64,000 nucleotides of DNA from Pseudomonadaceae bacterium SI-3 (lineage in GTDB: Bacteria; Pseudomonadota; Gammaproteobacteria; Pseudomonadales; Pseudomonadaceae), in contig CP026511.1 of the NCBI GenBank assembly GCA_004010935.1, forward strand, positions 992,001 to 1,056,000, given 5' to 3'. The notes below the pieces were generated by a model. That model had not been told where the DNA came from. It saw nothing but the letters and a program-made list of their open reading frames with translations, and made no database searches. Below are positions 39,164 to 51,125 of this stretch, piece after piece. The translations under genes were made by a program, and so were the position numbers. Numbering within the stretch: the stretch's first letter is position 1; every line of letters starts with the position of its first letter.

Positions 39164-39562
39164 ATGCGGGCCGGAACCATAAGCTGGCAGCTGGCTCAGA
39201 CTTTCTGGGTCGGTGGTCTTTGGCTGCTGCAGTTTGTCATGCTTCCGGCGCTCGGCAAGATTGGCCTTGCGCCGATGCTTATTGACGAAATCGCGAATAG
39301 CCTTCGCCCATTGCTGGTGGGCTTCGCTGCATTCTGTGTCGTCCTTCAGGCCGTCGTGCTGATTCAGCTCGGCGGATTGCGAAGCCTGTGGGAAGATTTG
39401 CGCGGTCAGCTTTTGCTCAGCATATTGCTGCTGGCGGCGAGTTTTTTCGTGGTGCGTGCCGGTGTCGTCCAGTCTCCGTACTGGCTGGTGTTCAGTTATC
39501 TGGTTATCGGCATGTGCGGGCTGATTCTGGTGCTGCAGGCCGCTCCCGGACGGGAGCGGTAA
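39164..39562 (+). CDS. DUF4149-type membrane protein
   Basis: 132 residues with four hydrophobic segments (for example FWVGGLWLLQFVMLPALG, LLSILLLAASFFVV, YLVIGMCGLILVLQ). The Trp-Val-Gly-Gly-x-Trp start is typical of DUF4149/TMEM205-like proteins. The start at 39164 is taken because it falls 10 bases after greA; no strong ribosome binding site is seen. Function unknown; conserved between greA and yhbY in pseudomonads. Confidence 0.78.
   Translation: MRAGTISWQLAQTFWVGGLWLLQFVMLPALGKIGLAPMLIDEIANSLRPLLVGFAAFCVVLQAVVLIQLGGLRSLWEDLRGQLLLSILLLAASFFVVRAGVVQSPYWLVFSYLVIGMCGLILVLQAAPGRER
39540..39559. terminator. GC hairpin at end of greA operon
   Basis: CCGCTCCCG-GA-CGGGAGCGG overlaps the last codons of the DUF4149 gene. 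There is no T-run; it may separate convergent transcription with yhbY. Confidence 0.4.
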
Positions 39563-39586
39563 TGACTGGCGATGCTTGCGTCAGGC

Positions 39587-39898
39587 TTAGGCCTGAAAAC
39601 GATGTACGTTGGATAGCAGCTTGTTCACGTTGGGGTTCTTGCGATAGACCAGCGCCATCTTGCCGATGGACTGGACCAGTTCGCAGCCTCCAATCTTGCA
39701 TAGCTCATCGGTTACCGCACGCCGATCCTCACGCTCGGTGATCCGCAGCTGCACCTTGATCAGCTCATGATCGTTCAAGGCGCGCTCCAGTTCGGCCTGT
39801 ACGCCTTCGGTCAAGCCGTTCTCCGATACGATCAACACTGGCTTCAGATGATGGCCGATGGATTTGTACTGTTTCTTCTGCTCGTTAGTGAGCGGCAT
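39587..39898 (-). CDS. yhbY: RNA-binding protein YhbY (CRM domain)
   Basis: 103 residues forming one CRM domain: KSIGHHLKPVLIVSENGLTEGV and the loop QSIGKMALVYRKN. It associates with pre-50S ribosomal particles. Divergent to rlmE, as usual in gammaproteobacteria. Confidence 0.93.
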   Translation of the reverse strand: MPLTNEQKKQYKSIGHHLKPVLIVSENGLTEGVQAELERALNDHELIKVQLRITEREDRRAVTDELCKIGGCELVQSIGKMALVYRKNPNVNKLLSNVHRFQA

Positions 39899-39979
39899 AA
39901 TTCGACCCTTGCGTCAGAACCCTGAAAATGGCGGCTAGTGTAACTGACACGCTCTGAGCCGCACAGATGAGGTAACAGC

Positions 39980-40630
39980 TTGGCACGCTCCAAGACCAGC
40001 CCGCGTTGGCTGAAAGAACATTTTGATGACCCCTATGTGAAGATGGCGCAGCGCGACGGCTATCGTTCTCGGGCCAGCTACAAGCTTCTCGAAATACAGG
40101 AAAAGGATCGTATTCTGCGGCCAGGCATGACGGTGGTCGATCTCGGTGCGGCGCCGGGAGGCTGGTCGCAGGTTACCAGTCGAGTGATCGGTGATCGCGG
40201 GCGGCTGATCGCTTCCGATATTCTGCCCATGGACAGCATCGCGGACGTTACCTTTGTGCTCGGTGACTTTACTGAAGACCAGGTGTTCGCCGAGATCCTT
40301 CAGGCCATCGGTGAAACCCAAGTGGACCTTGTGATTTCCGATATGGCCCCCAATATGAGTGGGGTGAAGGTCGCTGACCAGGCGCGAGCGATGTTTCTTT
40401 GCGAGCTTGCGCTGGATCTGGCCATGCGAGTGTTGCGCCCAGGTGGCGATTTTCTGATCAAGATTTTTCAGGGGGATGGTTTCGATGCCTACCTGAAGGA
40501 TGTCAGACAGAATTTCGACAAGGTACAGATGCGCAAACCCTTGTCCTCAAGGGATCGCTCCCGGGAACAGTATCTGCTGGCGCGCGGTTATCGGGGTGAT
40601 GGCAACGAGATGCAAGCGCTGCGGTCTTAA
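39980..40630 (+). CDS. rlmE: 23S rRNA U2552 2'-O-methyltransferase
   Basis: A 216-residue FtsJ-type enzyme: [10 protein letters not shown] (catalytic Lys), SAM-binding [12 protein letters not shown] (about 57-68), Asp in [11 protein letters not shown], and a second Lys in [10 protein letters not shown] complete the K-D-K-E set. The start is TTG at 39980 with GAGGT upstream. ftsH follows, as in E. coli rlmE-ftsH. Confidence 0.95.
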   Translation: MARSKTSPRWLKEHFDDPYVKMAQRDGYRSRASYKLLEIQEKDRILRPGMTVVDLGAAPGGWSQVTSRVIGDRGRLIASDILPMDSIADVTFVLGDFTEDQVFAEILQAIGETQVDLVISDMAPNMSGVKVADQARAMFLCELALDLAMRVLRPGGDFLIKIFQGDGFDAYLKDVRQNFDKVQMRKPLSSRDRSREQYLLARGYRGDGNEMQALRS

Positions 40631-40812
40631 CCGCACGGGGACTGAGACTGTTCTGGCACATGCCAGCCGTGAAATTACGGGCTAGCATGTTTCATATCGG
40701 GTTACAGACCGAGCTGCGTGTTCAGCTACGTTGTGTAGTAAGTTAGGCCGAGAGCGAACCATCGGCCGTCATGCAGGCTCCCGACAATACGCCTGCTCTA
40801 GAGGGTAGTGAA

Positions 40813-42732
40813 TTGAACGACATGGCAAAAAACCTGATTTTGTGGTTGATCATTGCCGCTGTCCTAGTGACGGTGATGAACAACTTTTCCAGCCCTACCG
40901 AGCCGCAGACGCTCAACTATTCGGATTTCATCGAGCAGGTCAAAGAAGGCCAAGTCGAGCGCGTGACCGTTGACGGTTTCGTCATTACCGGAAAGCGCAG
41001 TGACGGCGAGACCTTTAAAACCATTCGGCCTGCCATTCAGGACAATGGTCTGATCGGTGACCTCATCAACAACGATGTGGTGATCGAAGGCAAACAGCCC
41101 GAGCAGCAGAGCATCTGGACGCAGCTATTGGTGGCGAGCTTCCCGATTCTAGTGATCATTGCTGTCTTCATGTTTTTCATGCGTCAGATGCAAGGCGGCG
41201 CTGGCGGCAAGGGTGGTCCGATGAGCTTTGGCAAGAGCAAGGCTCGGCTATTGTCTGAAGACCAGGTCAAGACGACGTTCGCTGATGTTGCGGGTTGTGA
41301 CGAGGCCAAGGAAGAAGTTACCGAGTTGGTCGAGTTCCTGCGTGATCCAGGCAAGTTTCAACGGCTCGGGGGGCGTATTCCACGCGGTGTGCTGATGGTC
41401 GGTTCACCGGGTACTGGTAAGACGCTGTTGGCTAAAGCGGTTGCAGGTGAGGCCAAGGTTCCATTCTTTACGATCTCCGGTTCCGATTTCGTTGAGATGT
41501 TCGTTGGTGTGGGCGCCAGCCGCGTGCGCGACATGTTTGAGCAAGCCAAGAAGCACGCACCGTGCATCATTTTCATCGACGAGATTGACGCCGTCGGGCG
41601 CCATCGCGGTGCAGGTCTCGGTGGCGGTCACGACGAGCGGGAGCAGACGCTGAACCAGTTGCTGGTCGAAATGGACGGTTTCGAAATGAATGACGGCATC
41701 ATCGTCATTGCTGCCACTAACCGTCCGGATGTCCTCGATCCTGCCCTGCTTCGCCCCGGCCGTTTCGATCGTCAGGTGGTTGTTGGACTGCCCGATATTC
41801 GTGGTCGCGAACAGATCCTGAAAGTACATATGCGCAAGGTTCCGCTTGGCGACAGTGTCGAGCCGGCTTTGATTGCGCGTGGAACTCCTGGTTTTTCAGG
41901 CGCCGACTTGGCCAATCTTGTCAACGAAGCATCGTTGTTTGCTGCGCGCGCCGGTAAACGTGTGGTTGAAATGAAAGAGTTCGAGCTGGCCAAGGACAAG
42001 ATCATGATGGGCGCTGAGCGCAAGTCGATGGTCATGTCCGAGAAGGAGCGGCTCAATACGGCCTACCACGAGGCGGGTCACGCCATCGTTGGACGCGTCG
42101 TTCCGGAGCACGATCCGGTCTATAAGGTATCGATCATTCCCCGCGGCAGAGCATTGGGAGTGACGATGTTCCTGCCTGAGGAAGACCGCTACAGCCTTTC
42201 CAAGCGCGCCTTGATCAGTCAGATCTGTTCGCTATTCGGGGGACGGATCGCAGAGGAAATGACGCTCGGCTTTGAAGGTGTTACGACCGGCGCGTCCAAT
42301 GACATCATGCGCGCTACCCAGCTGGCTCGTAACATGGTTACCAAGTGGGGGTTGTCCGAAAAGTTGGGCCCGCTGATGTACGCGGAGGAGGAGGGTGAAG
42401 TTTTCCTTGGTCGCAGTGCGGGTAGTCAGCACACAAATGTGTCCGGTGACACTGCGAAGCTGATCGATCTCGAGGTTCGTAGCATCATTGATCAATGCTA
42501 TGGCACAGCGAAACAGATTCTCGCCGACAACCGTGACAAGCTTGATGTTATGGCTGAGACGCTGATGAAGTACGAGACCATCGACGCTGATCAGATTGAT
42601 GACATCATGGCTGGTCGGACTCCGCGCGAGCCGCGGGACTGGCAGGACGGCTCCGGCCCAACCGGAACGCCCGTTCAGCCTGAAAGCGGCCGCCCACAGA
42701 CACCGATTGGTGGCCCAGCTGGCGAGCACTAA
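40813..42732 (+). CDS. ftsH: ATP-dependent membrane zinc metalloprotease FtsH
   Basis: 639 residues: N-terminal membrane span ([14 protein letters not shown]), a periplasmic domain, a second span ([19 protein letters not shown]), the AAA domain with Walker A GSPGTGKT and Walker B IIFIDEID, and the protease domain with zinc motif HEAGH. It degrades misfolded membrane proteins and regulators such as sigma-32. The TTG at 40813 is preferred because GAGGG lies 7 bases upstream; the ATG at 40822 (MAKNLIL) matches E. coli. Confidence 0.96.
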   Translation: MNDMAKNLILWLIIAAVLVTVMNNFSSPTEPQTLNYSDFIEQVKEGQVERVTVDGFVITGKRSDGETFKTIRPAIQDNGLIGDLINNDVVIEGKQPEQQSIWTQLLVASFPILVIIAVFMFFMRQMQGGAGGKGGPMSFGKSKARLLSEDQVKTTFADVAGCDEAKEEVTELVEFLRDPGKFQRLGGRIPRGVLMVGSPGTGKTLLAKAVAGEAKVPFFTISGSDFVEMFVGVGASRVRDMFEQAKKHAPCIIFIDEIDAVGRHRGAGLGGGHDEREQTLNQLLVEMDGFEMNDGIIVIAATNRPDVLDPALLRPGRFDRQVVVGLPDIRGREQILKVHMRKVPLGDSVEPALIARGTPGFSGADLANLVNEASLFAARAGKRVVEMKEFELAKDKIMMGAERKSMVMSEKERLNTAYHEAGHAIVGRVVPEHDPVYKVSIIPRGRALGVTMFLPEEDRYSLSKRALISQICSLFGGRIAEEMTLGFEGVTTGASNDIMRATQLARNMVTKWGLSEKLGPLMYAEEEGEVFLGRSAGSQHTNVSGDTAKLIDLEVRSIIDQCYGTAKQILADNRDKLDVMAETLMKYETIDADQIDDIMAGRTPREPRDWQDGSGPTGTPVQPESGRPQTPIGGPAGEH

Positions 42733-42748
42733 GCTAAGGCTGAGTTAG

Positions 42749-43600
42749 ATGAGTGAAAAGTCGTTCTCGACCCGGCTGTCCTGTGGCAGCCGGGTTCTTG
42801 ATTTATCGCGCCCGCATGTCATGGGTATTCTGAACGTTACACCCGATTCGTTCTCCGATGGAGGCCAGCATGCTAGTGTCGATGCTGCGCTGCGGCACGC
42901 CGCCGCAATGGTGGTGGCGGGTGCGACGTTGATCGACGTAGGTGGGGAGTCGACTCGCCCGGGTGCAAGCATTGTTTCGCCAATCGAAGAGCTTGAGCGT
43001 GTTGCGCCTGTGGTAGAGGCGATTGCCCGTGAGCTTGACGTGATTATTTCGGTGGACACCTCGACACCTGCCGTGATTCGCGAGACGGCCCGACTTGGTG
43101 CGGGTCTAATCAATGATGTCCGTTCGTTGTCTCGTGATGGGGCCCTGGATGCGGCAGCAGACAGCGGACTGCCGGTGTGCCTGATGCATATGCGGGGTGA
43201 GCCTGGTGATATGCAGAACGATCCTCGCTATGACGATGTCACCAGCGAGGTCGTGAGCTTCTTGCGTGGGCGTATGGAGGTTTGCTTGGCTGCAGGCATC
43301 CCTGACGACCGGATTGTGCTCGATCCGGGGTTCGGCTTCGCTAAGACCCTCTCTCATAATCTGCATCTGTTCAACAGGCTCGAACAACTCCATGTGTTGG
43401 GGCGGCCATTGCTTGTTGGCGTTTCCCGCAAGAGTATGGTCGGCCAAGTTTTGCAGCGCGACGTGGCGCACCGTCTATATGGAAGTTTGGCGCTTGCAGC
43501 GCTGGCTGTTGTGAAGGGGGCTGGCATCCTTCGGGTGCATGACGTGGCCGAAACGGTTGATGTGGTTCGAATGATTGCCGCAGTGCAAGCGGCAGAATAG
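42749..43600 (+). CDS. folP: Dihydropteroate synthase
   Basis: A 283-residue TIM-barrel enzyme of folate synthesis. Signatures: MGILNVTPDSFSDGG, DVGGESTRPGA, and late DPGFGFAKTLSHNL and GVSRKSM. It condenses pterin pyrophosphate with p-aminobenzoate. It follows ftsH by 16 bp and precedes glmM, the conserved order. Confidence 0.96.
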   Translation: MSEKSFSTRLSCGSRVLDLSRPHVMGILNVTPDSFSDGGQHASVDAALRHAAAMVVAGATLIDVGGESTRPGASIVSPIEELERVAPVVEAIARELDVIISVDTSTPAVIRETARLGAGLINDVRSLSRDGALDAAADSGLPVCLMHMRGEPGDMQNDPRYDDVTSEVVSFLRGRMEVCLAAGIPDDRIVLDPGFGFAKTLSHNLHLFNRLEQLHVLGRPLLVGVSRKSMVGQVLQRDVAHRLYGSLALAALAVVKGAGILRVHDVAETVDVVRMIAAVQAAE

Positions 43601-43610
43601 GGATTAATTC

Positions 43611-44948
43611 ATGGGTAGAAAGTACTTCGGCACCGATGGCATTCGGGGTCATGTCGGCCAATTTCCGATCACGCCGGAATTTATGCTGAGGCTTGGTTGG
43701 GCGGCGGGTATGGCATTTCGTAAGCACGGGAAATGTCGCATTCTGATCGGCAAAGACACGCGGATATCCGGATACATGTTCGAATCGGCGCTGCAGGCTG
43801 GGCTGTCTGCCGCAGGCGCCGATGTATTGCTTTTGGGGCCCATGCCTACCCCGGCAGTTGCGTATCTAACGCGCACCTTCCATGCCGATGCCGGCATCGT
43901 AATTAGTGCCTCGCATAATCCCCATCACGATAATGGGATCAAGTTCTTCTCCGGGCGCGGAACGAAACTGCCTGATGAAGTTGAGCTGATGATCGAGGAG
44001 CTGCTCGACGCGCCGATGACGGTGGTTGATTCGGTGCAGCTCGGTAAAGCTTCGCGGATTAACGATGCAGCGGGGCGCTATATCGAATTCTGTAAAAGCA
44101 GCGTGCCGACCAGTACCGATTTCAGCGGTATGAAGATCGTGCTCGATTGCGCTCACGGAGCTACTTACAAGGTGGCGCCTAGTGTCTTCCGAGAACTTGG
44201 TGCCGAAGTGGTGGTTATCGCTGCTCAGCCAGATGGGTTGAATATCAACGCTGATGTAGGGTCCACTCATGTAGCGCAGTTGCAGAGGGCGGTGATCGAG
44301 CAGGGTGCAGACCTTGGTATCGCCTTCGATGGTGACGGCGACCGCGTGATGATGGTCGATCATACCGGGGCCCAAGTAGATGGTGATGAGCTGCTTTACA
44401 TCATCGCCACTGACCTGCAGGACCGCGACCGCCTAGTAGGTGGTGTTGTCGGAACTTTGATGAGCAACCTTGGTTTGGAGCTGGCGCTCAAGGCGCGTGA
44501 TATCCCCTTCATTCGCGCCAAAGTCGGGGATCGTTATGTGATGGCGGAGATGCTTGAGCGCGACTGGGTGCTCGGTGGCGAAAACTCAGGTCACATTGTC
44601 TGCGCGCAGCATGCCACCACGGGTGATGCCATTATCGCCGCGCTCCAGGTTGTGCTCGCTTTGAAACGCCGCGGGTGCAGCCTGGCACAGGAGCGTCTGG
44701 CTTGGAGTAAATGCCCCCAGGTGTTGATAAACGTTCGGTTCCGCGGTGATATGGATCCGATTGCTCATCCTCAGGTTCAGGCAGTCTGTGACAGTGTTAC
44801 CGAACGGATGGCAGGGCGGGGGCGCGTGCTGTTGCGCAAGTCCGGGACCGAGCCTTTGGTGCGGGTGATGGTCGAAGGCGATGATGAAAGTCAGGTTCGC
44901 TGTTACGCTGAGGAACTGGCGAACGCTGTAACGCAAGTTTGTGCGTGA
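43611..44948 (+). CDS. glmM: Phosphoglucosamine mutase
   Basis: 445 residues: [13 protein letters not shown] at the start, the phosphoserine loop [19 protein letters not shown] (about 98-116), the metal loop [13 protein letters not shown] and the C-terminal phosphate-binding [12 protein letters not shown]. It makes glucosamine-1-phosphate for peptidoglycan and LPS. Confidence 0.97.
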   Translation: MGRKYFGTDGIRGHVGQFPITPEFMLRLGWAAGMAFRKHGKCRILIGKDTRISGYMFESALQAGLSAAGADVLLLGPMPTPAVAYLTRTFHADAGIVISASHNPHHDNGIKFFSGRGTKLPDEVELMIEELLDAPMTVVDSVQLGKASRINDAAGRYIEFCKSSVPTSTDFSGMKIVLDCAHGATYKVAPSVFRELGAEVVVIAAQPDGLNINADVGSTHVAQLQRAVIEQGADLGIAFDGDGDRVMMVDHTGAQVDGDELLYIIATDLQDRDRLVGGVVGTLMSNLGLELALKARDIPFIRAKVGDRYVMAEMLERDWVLGGENSGHIVCAQHATTGDAIIAALQVVLALKRRGCSLAQERLAWSKCPQVLINVRFRGDMDPIAHPQVQAVCDSVTERMAGRGRVLLRKSGTEPLVRVMVEGDDESQVRCYAEELANAVTQVCA

Positions 44949-45014
44949 TTGCCGCTTGCCAGAGGTGTTTTCGTTGAGTACCATCTGCGCCCACTTTGAC
45001 CGACGAGGTAAAGC

Positions 45015-45770
45015 ATGCGTCGCCCATTGGTAGCTGGTAACTGGAAAATGAACGGTACCCGCGCCAGCGTCGCAGAGCTGATCGAGGCGCTTCGCCAGCA
45101 GGGCATTCCTGAAATGGTCGAGGTGGTGGTGTTTCCGACCACTCTGCACCTGATGCAGGTTGTGAGTGGCCTGGAAGGCATGGCAATCGCCGTAGGTGCT
45201 CAGGACTGTGCGGTGGATGCTGGCTTTGGTGCATTGACGGGCGAGGAGTCCGCCTCCCAGCTGGCTGACGCGGGTTCCAGTTGGGTGTTGGTTGGCCACT
45301 CTGAGCGGCGCCTGATTTTGGGCGAAAGTGACGAGGTGGTAAGCAAAAAGTTTGCAGCGGCATTGGCGTGTGGCATGACGCCGGTGCTGTGTCTGGGCGA
45401 GACGCTGGAGCAGCGTCAGGCTGGGCAGACTCTTGAAGTGGTTGAGCGTCAGCTGGCTTGCATTTTGGCTGATGCCGGGGTTTCCGCTTTTGAGAGGGCG
45501 GTTGTGGCGTACGAGCCGGTCTGGGCGATAGGTACCGGGCTGACAGCGACGCCGCAACAGGCTCAGGAAGTACATTCGGCTATTCGAGAGCAGCTGTCCC
45601 GTGAGGATCAACGTATCGCCGAAGGCGTGCGGCTCCTGTACGGTGGCAGTGTAAAGGCGGAAAATGCTGCCGAGCTTTTTGGCATGCCGGATATCGATGG
45701 GGGGCTTATCGGTGGCGCCTCTCTGAAAGCGAATGATTTCGGTGCGATCTGTCGTGCCGCAGGGAACTGA
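45015..45770 (+). CDS. tpiA: Triosephosphate isomerase
   Basis: A 251-residue TIM barrel: GNWKMNG (Lys), VGHSERR (His), [11 protein letters not shown] (Glu) and [10 protein letters not shown] for phosphate binding. It interconverts dihydroxyacetone phosphate and glyceraldehyde-3-phosphate. Confidence 0.97.
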   Translation: MRRPLVAGNWKMNGTRASVAELIEALRQQGIPEMVEVVVFPTTLHLMQVVSGLEGMAIAVGAQDCAVDAGFGALTGEESASQLADAGSSWVLVGHSERRLILGESDEVVSKKFAAALACGMTPVLCLGETLEQRQAGQTLEVVERQLACILADAGVSAFERAVVAYEPVWAIGTGLTATPQQAQEVHSAIREQLSREDQRIAEGVRLLYGGSVKAENAAELFGMPDIDGGLIGGASLKANDFGAICRAAGN

Positions 45771-45774
45771 TCAG

Positions 45775-46158
45775 ATGTTGCAAACTGTTGTGATTGTGGT
45801 GCATCTGCTGGTTGCCATTGGCGTGGTTGCGTTGGTGTTGCTGCAGCAAGGTAAGGGGGCTGACGCAGGTGCGTCCTTTGGTTCGGGTGCTTCGGCAACT
45901 GTGTTCGGAAGCCAAGGTTCTTCTACCTTTCTGAGTCGTTTTACTGCTATACTTGCCTGCGTTTTTTTCGCTACAAGCTTGGGTTTGGCGTTTTTTGCAA
46001 CGCGCCAGGCTGATCAAGTCTCGGGCGCAGGCCTGCCGGATCCGGCAGTGCTGGAAGTTCCGTCGAGCAAGCTGGTAGTGGAAGATGTGCCTGTTCTGGA
46101 AAGTGCTCCGTCCGCGCCTGTTGCAGATGAAGTGCCTCAGCTGCAGGAGCAAGACTAA
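45775..46158 (+). CDS. secG: Protein translocase subunit SecG
   Basis: 127 residues: two membrane spans ([21 protein letters not shown] and [19 protein letters not shown]) joined by the conserved [20 protein letters not shown] loop, then an acidic tail longer than usual. The start at 45775 lies 4 bases after tpiA. Confidence 0.93.
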   Translation: MLQTVVIVVHLLVAIGVVALVLLQQGKGADAGASFGSGASATVFGSQGSSTFLSRFTAILACVFFATSLGLAFFATRQADQVSGAGLPDPAVLEVPSSKLVVEDVPVLESAPSAPVADEVPQLQEQD

Positions 46159-46165
46159 GGTTTTT

Positions 46166-46251
46166 GCCGAGGTGGTGGAATTGGTAGACACGCTACCTTG
46201 AGGTGGTAGTGGCCATAGGCTGTAGGGGTTCGAGTCCCCTCCTCGGTACCA
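46166..46251 (+). tRNA. tRNA-Leu (GAG)
   Basis: An 86-nt class II tRNA starting GCCGAGG and ending CCTCGGTACCA, with anticodon loop TTGAGGT between CTACC and GGTAG, a long variable arm and GGTTCGAGTCC in the T arm. CCA is encoded. Confidence 0.95.
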
Positions 46252-46260
46252 AACAAGCAG

Positions 46261-46288
46261 GCCCGCAGATGCGGGCTTTCTTGTTTTT
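46261..46288 (+). terminator. tRNA-Leu terminator
   Basis: GCCCGCA-GA-TGCGGGC followed by TTTCTTGTTTTT. Confidence 0.88.
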
Positions 46289-46298
46289 AGTGTTTAGG

Positions 46299-46327
46299 TT
46301 GACCTGGTTTTGGTGCGGTCGTATAAT
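46299..46327 (+). promoter_or_regulatory. Sigma-70 promoter of tRNA-fMet
   Basis: TTGACC (46299-46304), a 17-bp spacer and TATAAT (46322-46327), ending 15 bases before the tRNA gene. Confidence 0.88.
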
Positions 46328-46342
46328 TCGTGCCCAGTTTGA

Positions 46343-46419
<77 letters not shown>

Positions 46420-46426
46420 GTTGATG

Positions 46427-46454
46427 AAAAGCCCCTGTTAAGGGGCTTTTTATT
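46427..46454 (+). terminator. Hairpin after tRNA-fMet
   Basis: AAAAGCCCCT-GTTA-AGGGGCTTTT followed by TATT. Partial read-through into rimP is likely because no other promoter is obvious. Confidence 0.8.
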
Positions 46455-46547
46455 AGCTTCAAGCCAGGTCGCCGGCATTCACAGGCGATCATCATGGATG
46501 GGCGTTTCGCCCATTTTTCATTTGTACGGCATGCACGAGGGACTTCG

Positions 46548-47006
46548 ATGTCGAGCAAGCTAGAACAGTTGCAGGCCTTGATGGCCCCAGTGGTAGAGGC
46601 CCTCGGCTATCAATGCTGGGGCATCGAATTCATTTCACAGGGCCGGCATTCTCTGCTGCGCGTCTATATCGATAATCCCAACGGGATACTTGTCGATGAC
46701 TGCGAAAAGGTTAGCCGTCAACTGAGTGGTGTGCTCGACGTTGAAGACCCGATCAGCTCCGATTACACGCTTGAAGTGTCTTCACCTGGTATGGATCGGC
46801 CGCTGTTCACACTTGAGCAGTACGAGGCGCACGTCGGCGAACAGGTCAAAATAAAGCTGCGCTCGCCCTTCGAGGGTCGGCGCAATTTCCAAGGTCTTTT
46901 GCGCGGGATCGAGGCACAGGATGTGGTGGTGCTGGTCGACGATCACGAATATCTGCTGCCAATCGATATGATCGACAAGGCCAACATAATTCCCCGTTTT
47001 GAGTGA
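46548..47006 (+). CDS. rimP: Ribosome maturation factor RimP
   Basis: 152 residues: [22 protein letters not shown] in the N-terminal domain and [16 protein letters not shown] at its end, then an SH3-like C-terminal domain. It aids 30S assembly. The start at 46548 has GAGGG upstream. Confidence 0.95.
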   Translation: MSSKLEQLQALMAPVVEALGYQCWGIEFISQGRHSLLRVYIDNPNGILVDDCEKVSRQLSGVLDVEDPISSDYTLEVSSPGMDRPLFTLEQYEAHVGEQVKIKLRSPFEGRRNFQGLLRGIEAQDVVVLVDDHEYLLPIDMIDKANIIPRFE

Positions 47007-47054
47007 ATCGCGGATCCCGCGGACCCCAATGGATTGCGATAGGCGAGGCGTACG

Positions 47055-48536
47055 ATGAGCAAAGAAGTACTGCTGGTTGTGGAGTCGGTATCCAACGAAA
47101 AAGGCGTACCGGCCAGTGTGATCTTCGAAGCGTTGGAGCTGGCTCTGGCCACTGCTACCAAGAAGCGCTTCGAAGATGAAGTTGACCTGCGGGTCGAGAT
47201 TAATCGGCAGAACGGTAGCTATGAAACCTTCCGCCGCTGGACAGTGGTTGAGGAAGAGGATTTCGACGATCCGGCCCATCAGCTGACCACGGACATGAAG
47301 CAGGCACAAGAAGCCAACGCCAAGGTTGGTGATGTGCTCGAAGAAAAGATCGACTCCATCGAGTTTGGCCGGATCGCTGCTCAGACCGCCAAGCAAGTCA
47401 TCGTGCAGAAAGTCCGCGAGGCTGAGCGCGCCCAGGTCGTCGAGGCTTATCGCGATCGGCTCGGCGAGATCATTTCCGGCACTGTGAAGAAAGTGACCCG
47501 TGACAGCGTGATCGTTGATCTGGGTAACAATGCCGAAGCACTGCTGGCTCGGGAAGATATCATCGCTCGCGAAACCTTCCGCGTTGGTGCCCGAGTGCGT
47601 GCGCTGCTCAAAGAAATTCGCACCGAGAACCGCGGACCGCAATTGATTCTTTCGCGTACGGCGCCGCAGATGCTCATCGAGCTTTTCCGCATTGAAGTGC
47701 CTGAAATTGCGGAAGGCCTGATCGAGGTAATGGCCGCCTCACGTGATCCGGGCTCTCGCGCCAAGATAGCAGTGCGCTCGAAAGACAAGCGGATCGATCC
47801 GCAGGGCGCCTGTATTGGTATGCGCGGTTCGCGCGTACAGGCCGTCTCTGGGGAGATTGGCGGTGAGCGTGTCGACATCGTGCTATGGGACGAGAACCCT
47901 GCACAATTCGTCATCAATGCAATGGCCCCTGCTGAAGTAGCTGCCATCATCGTCGACGAAGATGCCCACGCCATGGATATCGCGGTTGGCGAAGACAACT
48001 TGGCTCAAGCCATCGGTCGTGGTGGTCAGAATGTTCGCCTCGCCAGTCAATTGACCGGCTGGACGCTGAATGTGATGACCGAGGCAGACATCCAGAGCAA
48101 GCAGCAAGAAGAAACCGGCGACATTCTGCGCAACTTCATCGAAGAGCTGGACGTCGATGAAGAGCTGGCACAAGTACTGGTCGAGGAAGGTTTCACTTCG
48201 CTCGAAGAGATCGCCTACGTTCCAATGGAGGAAATGCTCGGCATTGAAGGCTTCGACGAAGATATCGTCAATGAGCTGAGAACCCGCGCTAAAGATCGTT
48301 TACTGACTAAAGCGATCGCAACGGAAGAAAAACTGGCAGACGCCCAGCCAGCCGAGGATTTGCTCGCGTTGGAAGGCATGGACAAGACACTGGCGGTCGA
48401 GTTGGCAATGCGAGGTGTTATCACCCGCGAAGACCTGGCCGAGCAGTCAATTGACGACCTGCTCGACATAGACGGCATAGATCAAGAGCGTGCCGGCAAG
48501 CTGATCATGGCCGCCCGAGCCCATTGGTTCGAGTAA
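47055..48536 (+). CDS. nusA: Transcription termination/antitermination factor NusA
   Basis: 493 residues: N-terminal polymerase-binding domain, S1 domain (about 135-200, [17 protein letters not shown]), KH domains with IGMRGSRVQ and [12 protein letters not shown], and two C-terminal acidic repeats ([19 protein letters not shown] region) that contact RNA polymerase alpha. Confidence 0.97.
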   Translation: MSKEVLLVVESVSNEKGVPASVIFEALELALATATKKRFEDEVDLRVEINRQNGSYETFRRWTVVEEEDFDDPAHQLTTDMKQAQEANAKVGDVLEEKIDSIEFGRIAAQTAKQVIVQKVREAERAQVVEAYRDRLGEIISGTVKKVTRDSVIVDLGNNAEALLAREDIIARETFRVGARVRALLKEIRTENRGPQLILSRTAPQMLIELFRIEVPEIAEGLIEVMAASRDPGSRAKIAVRSKDKRIDPQGACIGMRGSRVQAVSGEIGGERVDIVLWDENPAQFVINAMAPAEVAAIIVDEDAHAMDIAVGEDNLAQAIGRGGQNVRLASQLTGWTLNVMTEADIQSKQQEETGDILRNFIEELDVDEELAQVLVEEGFTSLEEIAYVPMEEMLGIEGFDEDIVNELRTRAKDRLLTKAIATEEKLADAQPAEDLLALEGMDKTLAVELAMRGVITREDLAEQSIDDLLDIDGIDQERAGKLIMAARAHWFE

Positions 48537-48564
48537 GTAATTAGCGGCCTGAGGAGAGAGATGC

Positions 48565-51060
48565 ATGACGCAAGTCACGGTGAAAGAACTGGCCCAGGTG
48601 GTCGACACACCGGTCGAGCGACTGCTACAGCAGATGCGTGAGGCAGGACTGTCGCACACCAGCGCCGAGCAAGTAGTGACCGATAACGAAAAGCAAGCCC
48701 TGTTGGCGCACCTCAAGAGCAGCCATGGGGCCAAAGTGGCTGAGCCAAGCAAGATCACCTTGCAGCGCAAAACCACGACCAAGTTGAAAGTGAGTAACAG
48801 CAAGACCATCAGCGTTGAAGTGCGCAAGAAGAAAACCTTCGTCAAGCGCAGCCCTGATGAGATCGAAGCTGAGAAGCAGCGCGAGCTCGAAGAGCAGCGC
48901 GCCGCCGAGGAAGCTGCTCGTCAAAAGGCGGCAGAAGAAGCACGGCAGCGGGCCGAGGAAGAAGCGCGCCGTCAGGCTGAGTCTTCCAAGACTGAAACGC
49001 CAGCCGCCGCCTCTCCCGAGCCTGTCGCAGCTGTCGCGCCTGAGTCCGTACCGGTTACGCCTACTGCTCCTGTTGAGGATCGCAAGAAGGATGAGCCACG
49101 TCGTCCGGACAAGGCCCGTAGTGAAGACGACGAACGTCGTGATCGCAAGCAGGCTCAACATCGTCCTTCGTTGAAAGCAAAGGCGCCGCTGTCGCGTACT
49201 GCGCGTAGTGGCGAAGACGACGCTGACGGCTTCCGTCGCGGTGGGCGTGGCAAATCGAAGCTGAAGAAGCGCAACGCGCATGGCTTCCAGAGCCCGACCG
49301 GCCCGGTCATTCGTGAAGTTGCCATTGGTGAAACCATCACTGTTGGCGATTTGGCGCAGCAGATGTCGGTCAAGGCCGCCGAAGTCATCAAGTTCATGTT
49401 CAAGATGGGTACCCCGGTGACCATCAACCAGGTGCTTGATCAGGAAACCGCACAGCTGATCGCAGAAGAGCTCGGCCACAAGGTCAAGCTGGTCAGCGAC
49501 AACGCGCTTGAAGAGCAGCTGGCTGAGCTGTTGAAATTCGAAGGTGAGGCGATTACACGTGCTCCGGTTGTGACCGTTATGGGTCACGTCGACCACGGTA
49601 AGACGTCGCTGCTCGACTACATTCGTCGCGCCAAGGTGGCTGCTGGCGAAGCGGGCGGTATCACGCAGCACATCGGCGCCTACCATGTGGAAACGGATCG
49701 CGGCATGGTCACCTTCCTCGACACCCCTGGCCACGCCGCGTTTACCGCGATGCGTGCTCGTGGTGCACAAGCGACCGATATCGTGATCCTTGTGGTAGCA
49801 GCCGATGACGGCGTGATGCCGCAGACCATCGAGGCGATCCAGCATGCTAAGGCTGCTGGTGTTCCGCTGGTGGTTGCGGTGAACAAGATCGACAAGCCTG
49901 GCGCCGATCTCGATCGGATTCGTAGCGAGTTGTCTGTTCACGAAGTAACGTCGGAAGAATGGGGCGGTGATACGCCGTTCGTGTCGGTATCCGCGAAGAT
50001 GGGTACTGGCGTGGATGACCTGCTCGAGGCGGTGCTGCTGCAGGCCGAGATCCTCGAACTCACCGCTACCCCGTCGGCTCCAGGTCGTGGTGTTGTGGTC
50101 GAGTCGCGTTTGGATAAAGGCCGCGGCCCAGTTGCTACCGTTCTGGTTCAGGACGGTACTCTACGCCAGGGCGATATGGTGCTTGTCGGGTCGAACTACG
50201 GCCGTATCCGCGCCATGCTCGATGAGAACGGCAAATCGATCAAGGAAGCAGGACCGTCGATTCCGGTCGAGATTCTTGGCCTCGACGGTACACCGGACGC
50301 AGGTGACGAACTCAGCGTGCTCTCTGACGAGAAGAAGGCGCGTGAAGTGGCCTTGTTCCGTCAGGGCAAGTTCCGCGAAGTGAAGCTGGCCCGTGCGCAT
50401 GCCGGTAAGCTGGAAAACATCTTCGAGAACATGGGTCAGGAAGAAAAGAAGACGCTTAACATCGTCCTCAAATCCGATGTTCGTGGATCGTTGGAAGCGC
50501 TGCAGGGTTCGCTTAGCGGCCTGGGTAACGACGAGGTGCAGGTTCGTGTCATTGGTGGCGGTGTCGGTGGTATCACCGAGAGCGACGCCAACCTGGCGCT
50601 GGCATCCAACGCTGTTCTGTTTGGCTTCAACGTGCGTGCCGACGCCGGTGCGCGCAAGATCGTTGAGCAGGAAGGTCTGGATCTGCGTTACTACAACGTT
50701 ATCTACGACATCATAGAAGACGTCAAAAAGGCCCTGACCGGCATGCTGGGCAGCGATGTTCGCGAGAACATTCTCGGTATTGCAGAGGTTCGGGACGTGT
50801 TCCGCTCACCGAAGTTTGGTGCCGTGGCTGGTTGCATGGTCATCGAAGGCATGGTGCACCGCAATCGTCCGATCCGCGTCCTGCGCGACGATGTGGTCAT
50901 CTTCGAAGGCGAGCTGGAATCCCTGCGTCGCTTCAAGGACGACGTTGCGGAAGTGCGTGCCGGCATGGAGTGCGGTATCGCGGTGAAGAGTTACAACGAC
51001 GTCAAAGCTGGCGACAAGATCGAAGTGTTCGAGAAAGTCGAAGTGGCGCGTTCGCTCTAA
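48565..51060 (+). CDS. infB: Translation initiation factor IF-2
   Basis: 831 residues: an N-terminal IF2_N domain, a long charged Glu/Ala/Arg-rich linker, then the GTPase domain with GHVDHGKTS (about 340), DTPGHAAF (about 386) and NKID (about 441), and domains II-IV that bind fMet-tRNA. Some linkers in the family carry internal starts; none was assessed here. Confidence 0.98.
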   Translation: MTQVTVKELAQVVDTPVERLLQQMREAGLSHTSAEQVVTDNEKQALLAHLKSSHGAKVAEPSKITLQRKTTTKLKVSNSKTISVEVRKKKTFVKRSPDEIEAEKQRELEEQRAAEEAARQKAAEEARQRAEEEARRQAESSKTETPAAASPEPVAAVAPESVPVTPTAPVEDRKKDEPRRPDKARSEDDERRDRKQAQHRPSLKAKAPLSRTARSGEDDADGFRRGGRGKSKLKKRNAHGFQSPTGPVIREVAIGETITVGDLAQQMSVKAAEVIKFMFKMGTPVTINQVLDQETAQLIAEELGHKVKLVSDNALEEQLAELLKFEGEAITRAPVVTVMGHVDHGKTSLLDYIRRAKVAAGEAGGITQHIGAYHVETDRGMVTFLDTPGHAAFTAMRARGAQATDIVILVVAADDGVMPQTIEAIQHAKAAGVPLVVAVNKIDKPGADLDRIRSELSVHEVTSEEWGGDTPFVSVSAKMGTGVDDLLEAVLLQAEILELTATPSAPGRGVVVESRLDKGRGPVATVLVQDGTLRQGDMVLVGSNYGRIRAMLDENGKSIKEAGPSIPVEILGLDGTPDAGDELSVLSDEKKAREVALFRQGKFREVKLARAHAGKLENIFENMGQEEKKTLNIVLKSDVRGSLEALQGSLSGLGNDEVQVRVIGGGVGGITESDANLALASNAVLFGFNVRADAGARKIVEQEGLDLRYYNVIYDIIEDVKKALTGMLGSDVRENILGIAEVRDVFRSPKFGAVAGCMVIEGMVHRNRPIRVLRDDVVIFEGELESLRRFKDDVAEVRAGMECGIAVKSYNDVKAGDKIEVFEKVEVARSL

Positions 51061-51071
51061 CAGCAGCTGTT

Positions 51072-51125
51072 AGGCAAATCGGCGGCAAGCTTTCAGGAGA
51101 GATCCGGGAAGCTTGCCGTTTGCCT
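51072..51125. repeat. Long hairpin between infB and rbfA
   Basis: CGGCAAGCTT (51083-51092) pairs perfectly with AAGCTTGCCG (51109-51118). The stem extends outward by AGGCAAA (51072-51078) with TTTGCCT (51119-51125) across a 4-nt bulge. It lies 11 bases past the infB stop; a T7 run follows at about 51139-51146. Confidence 0.65.
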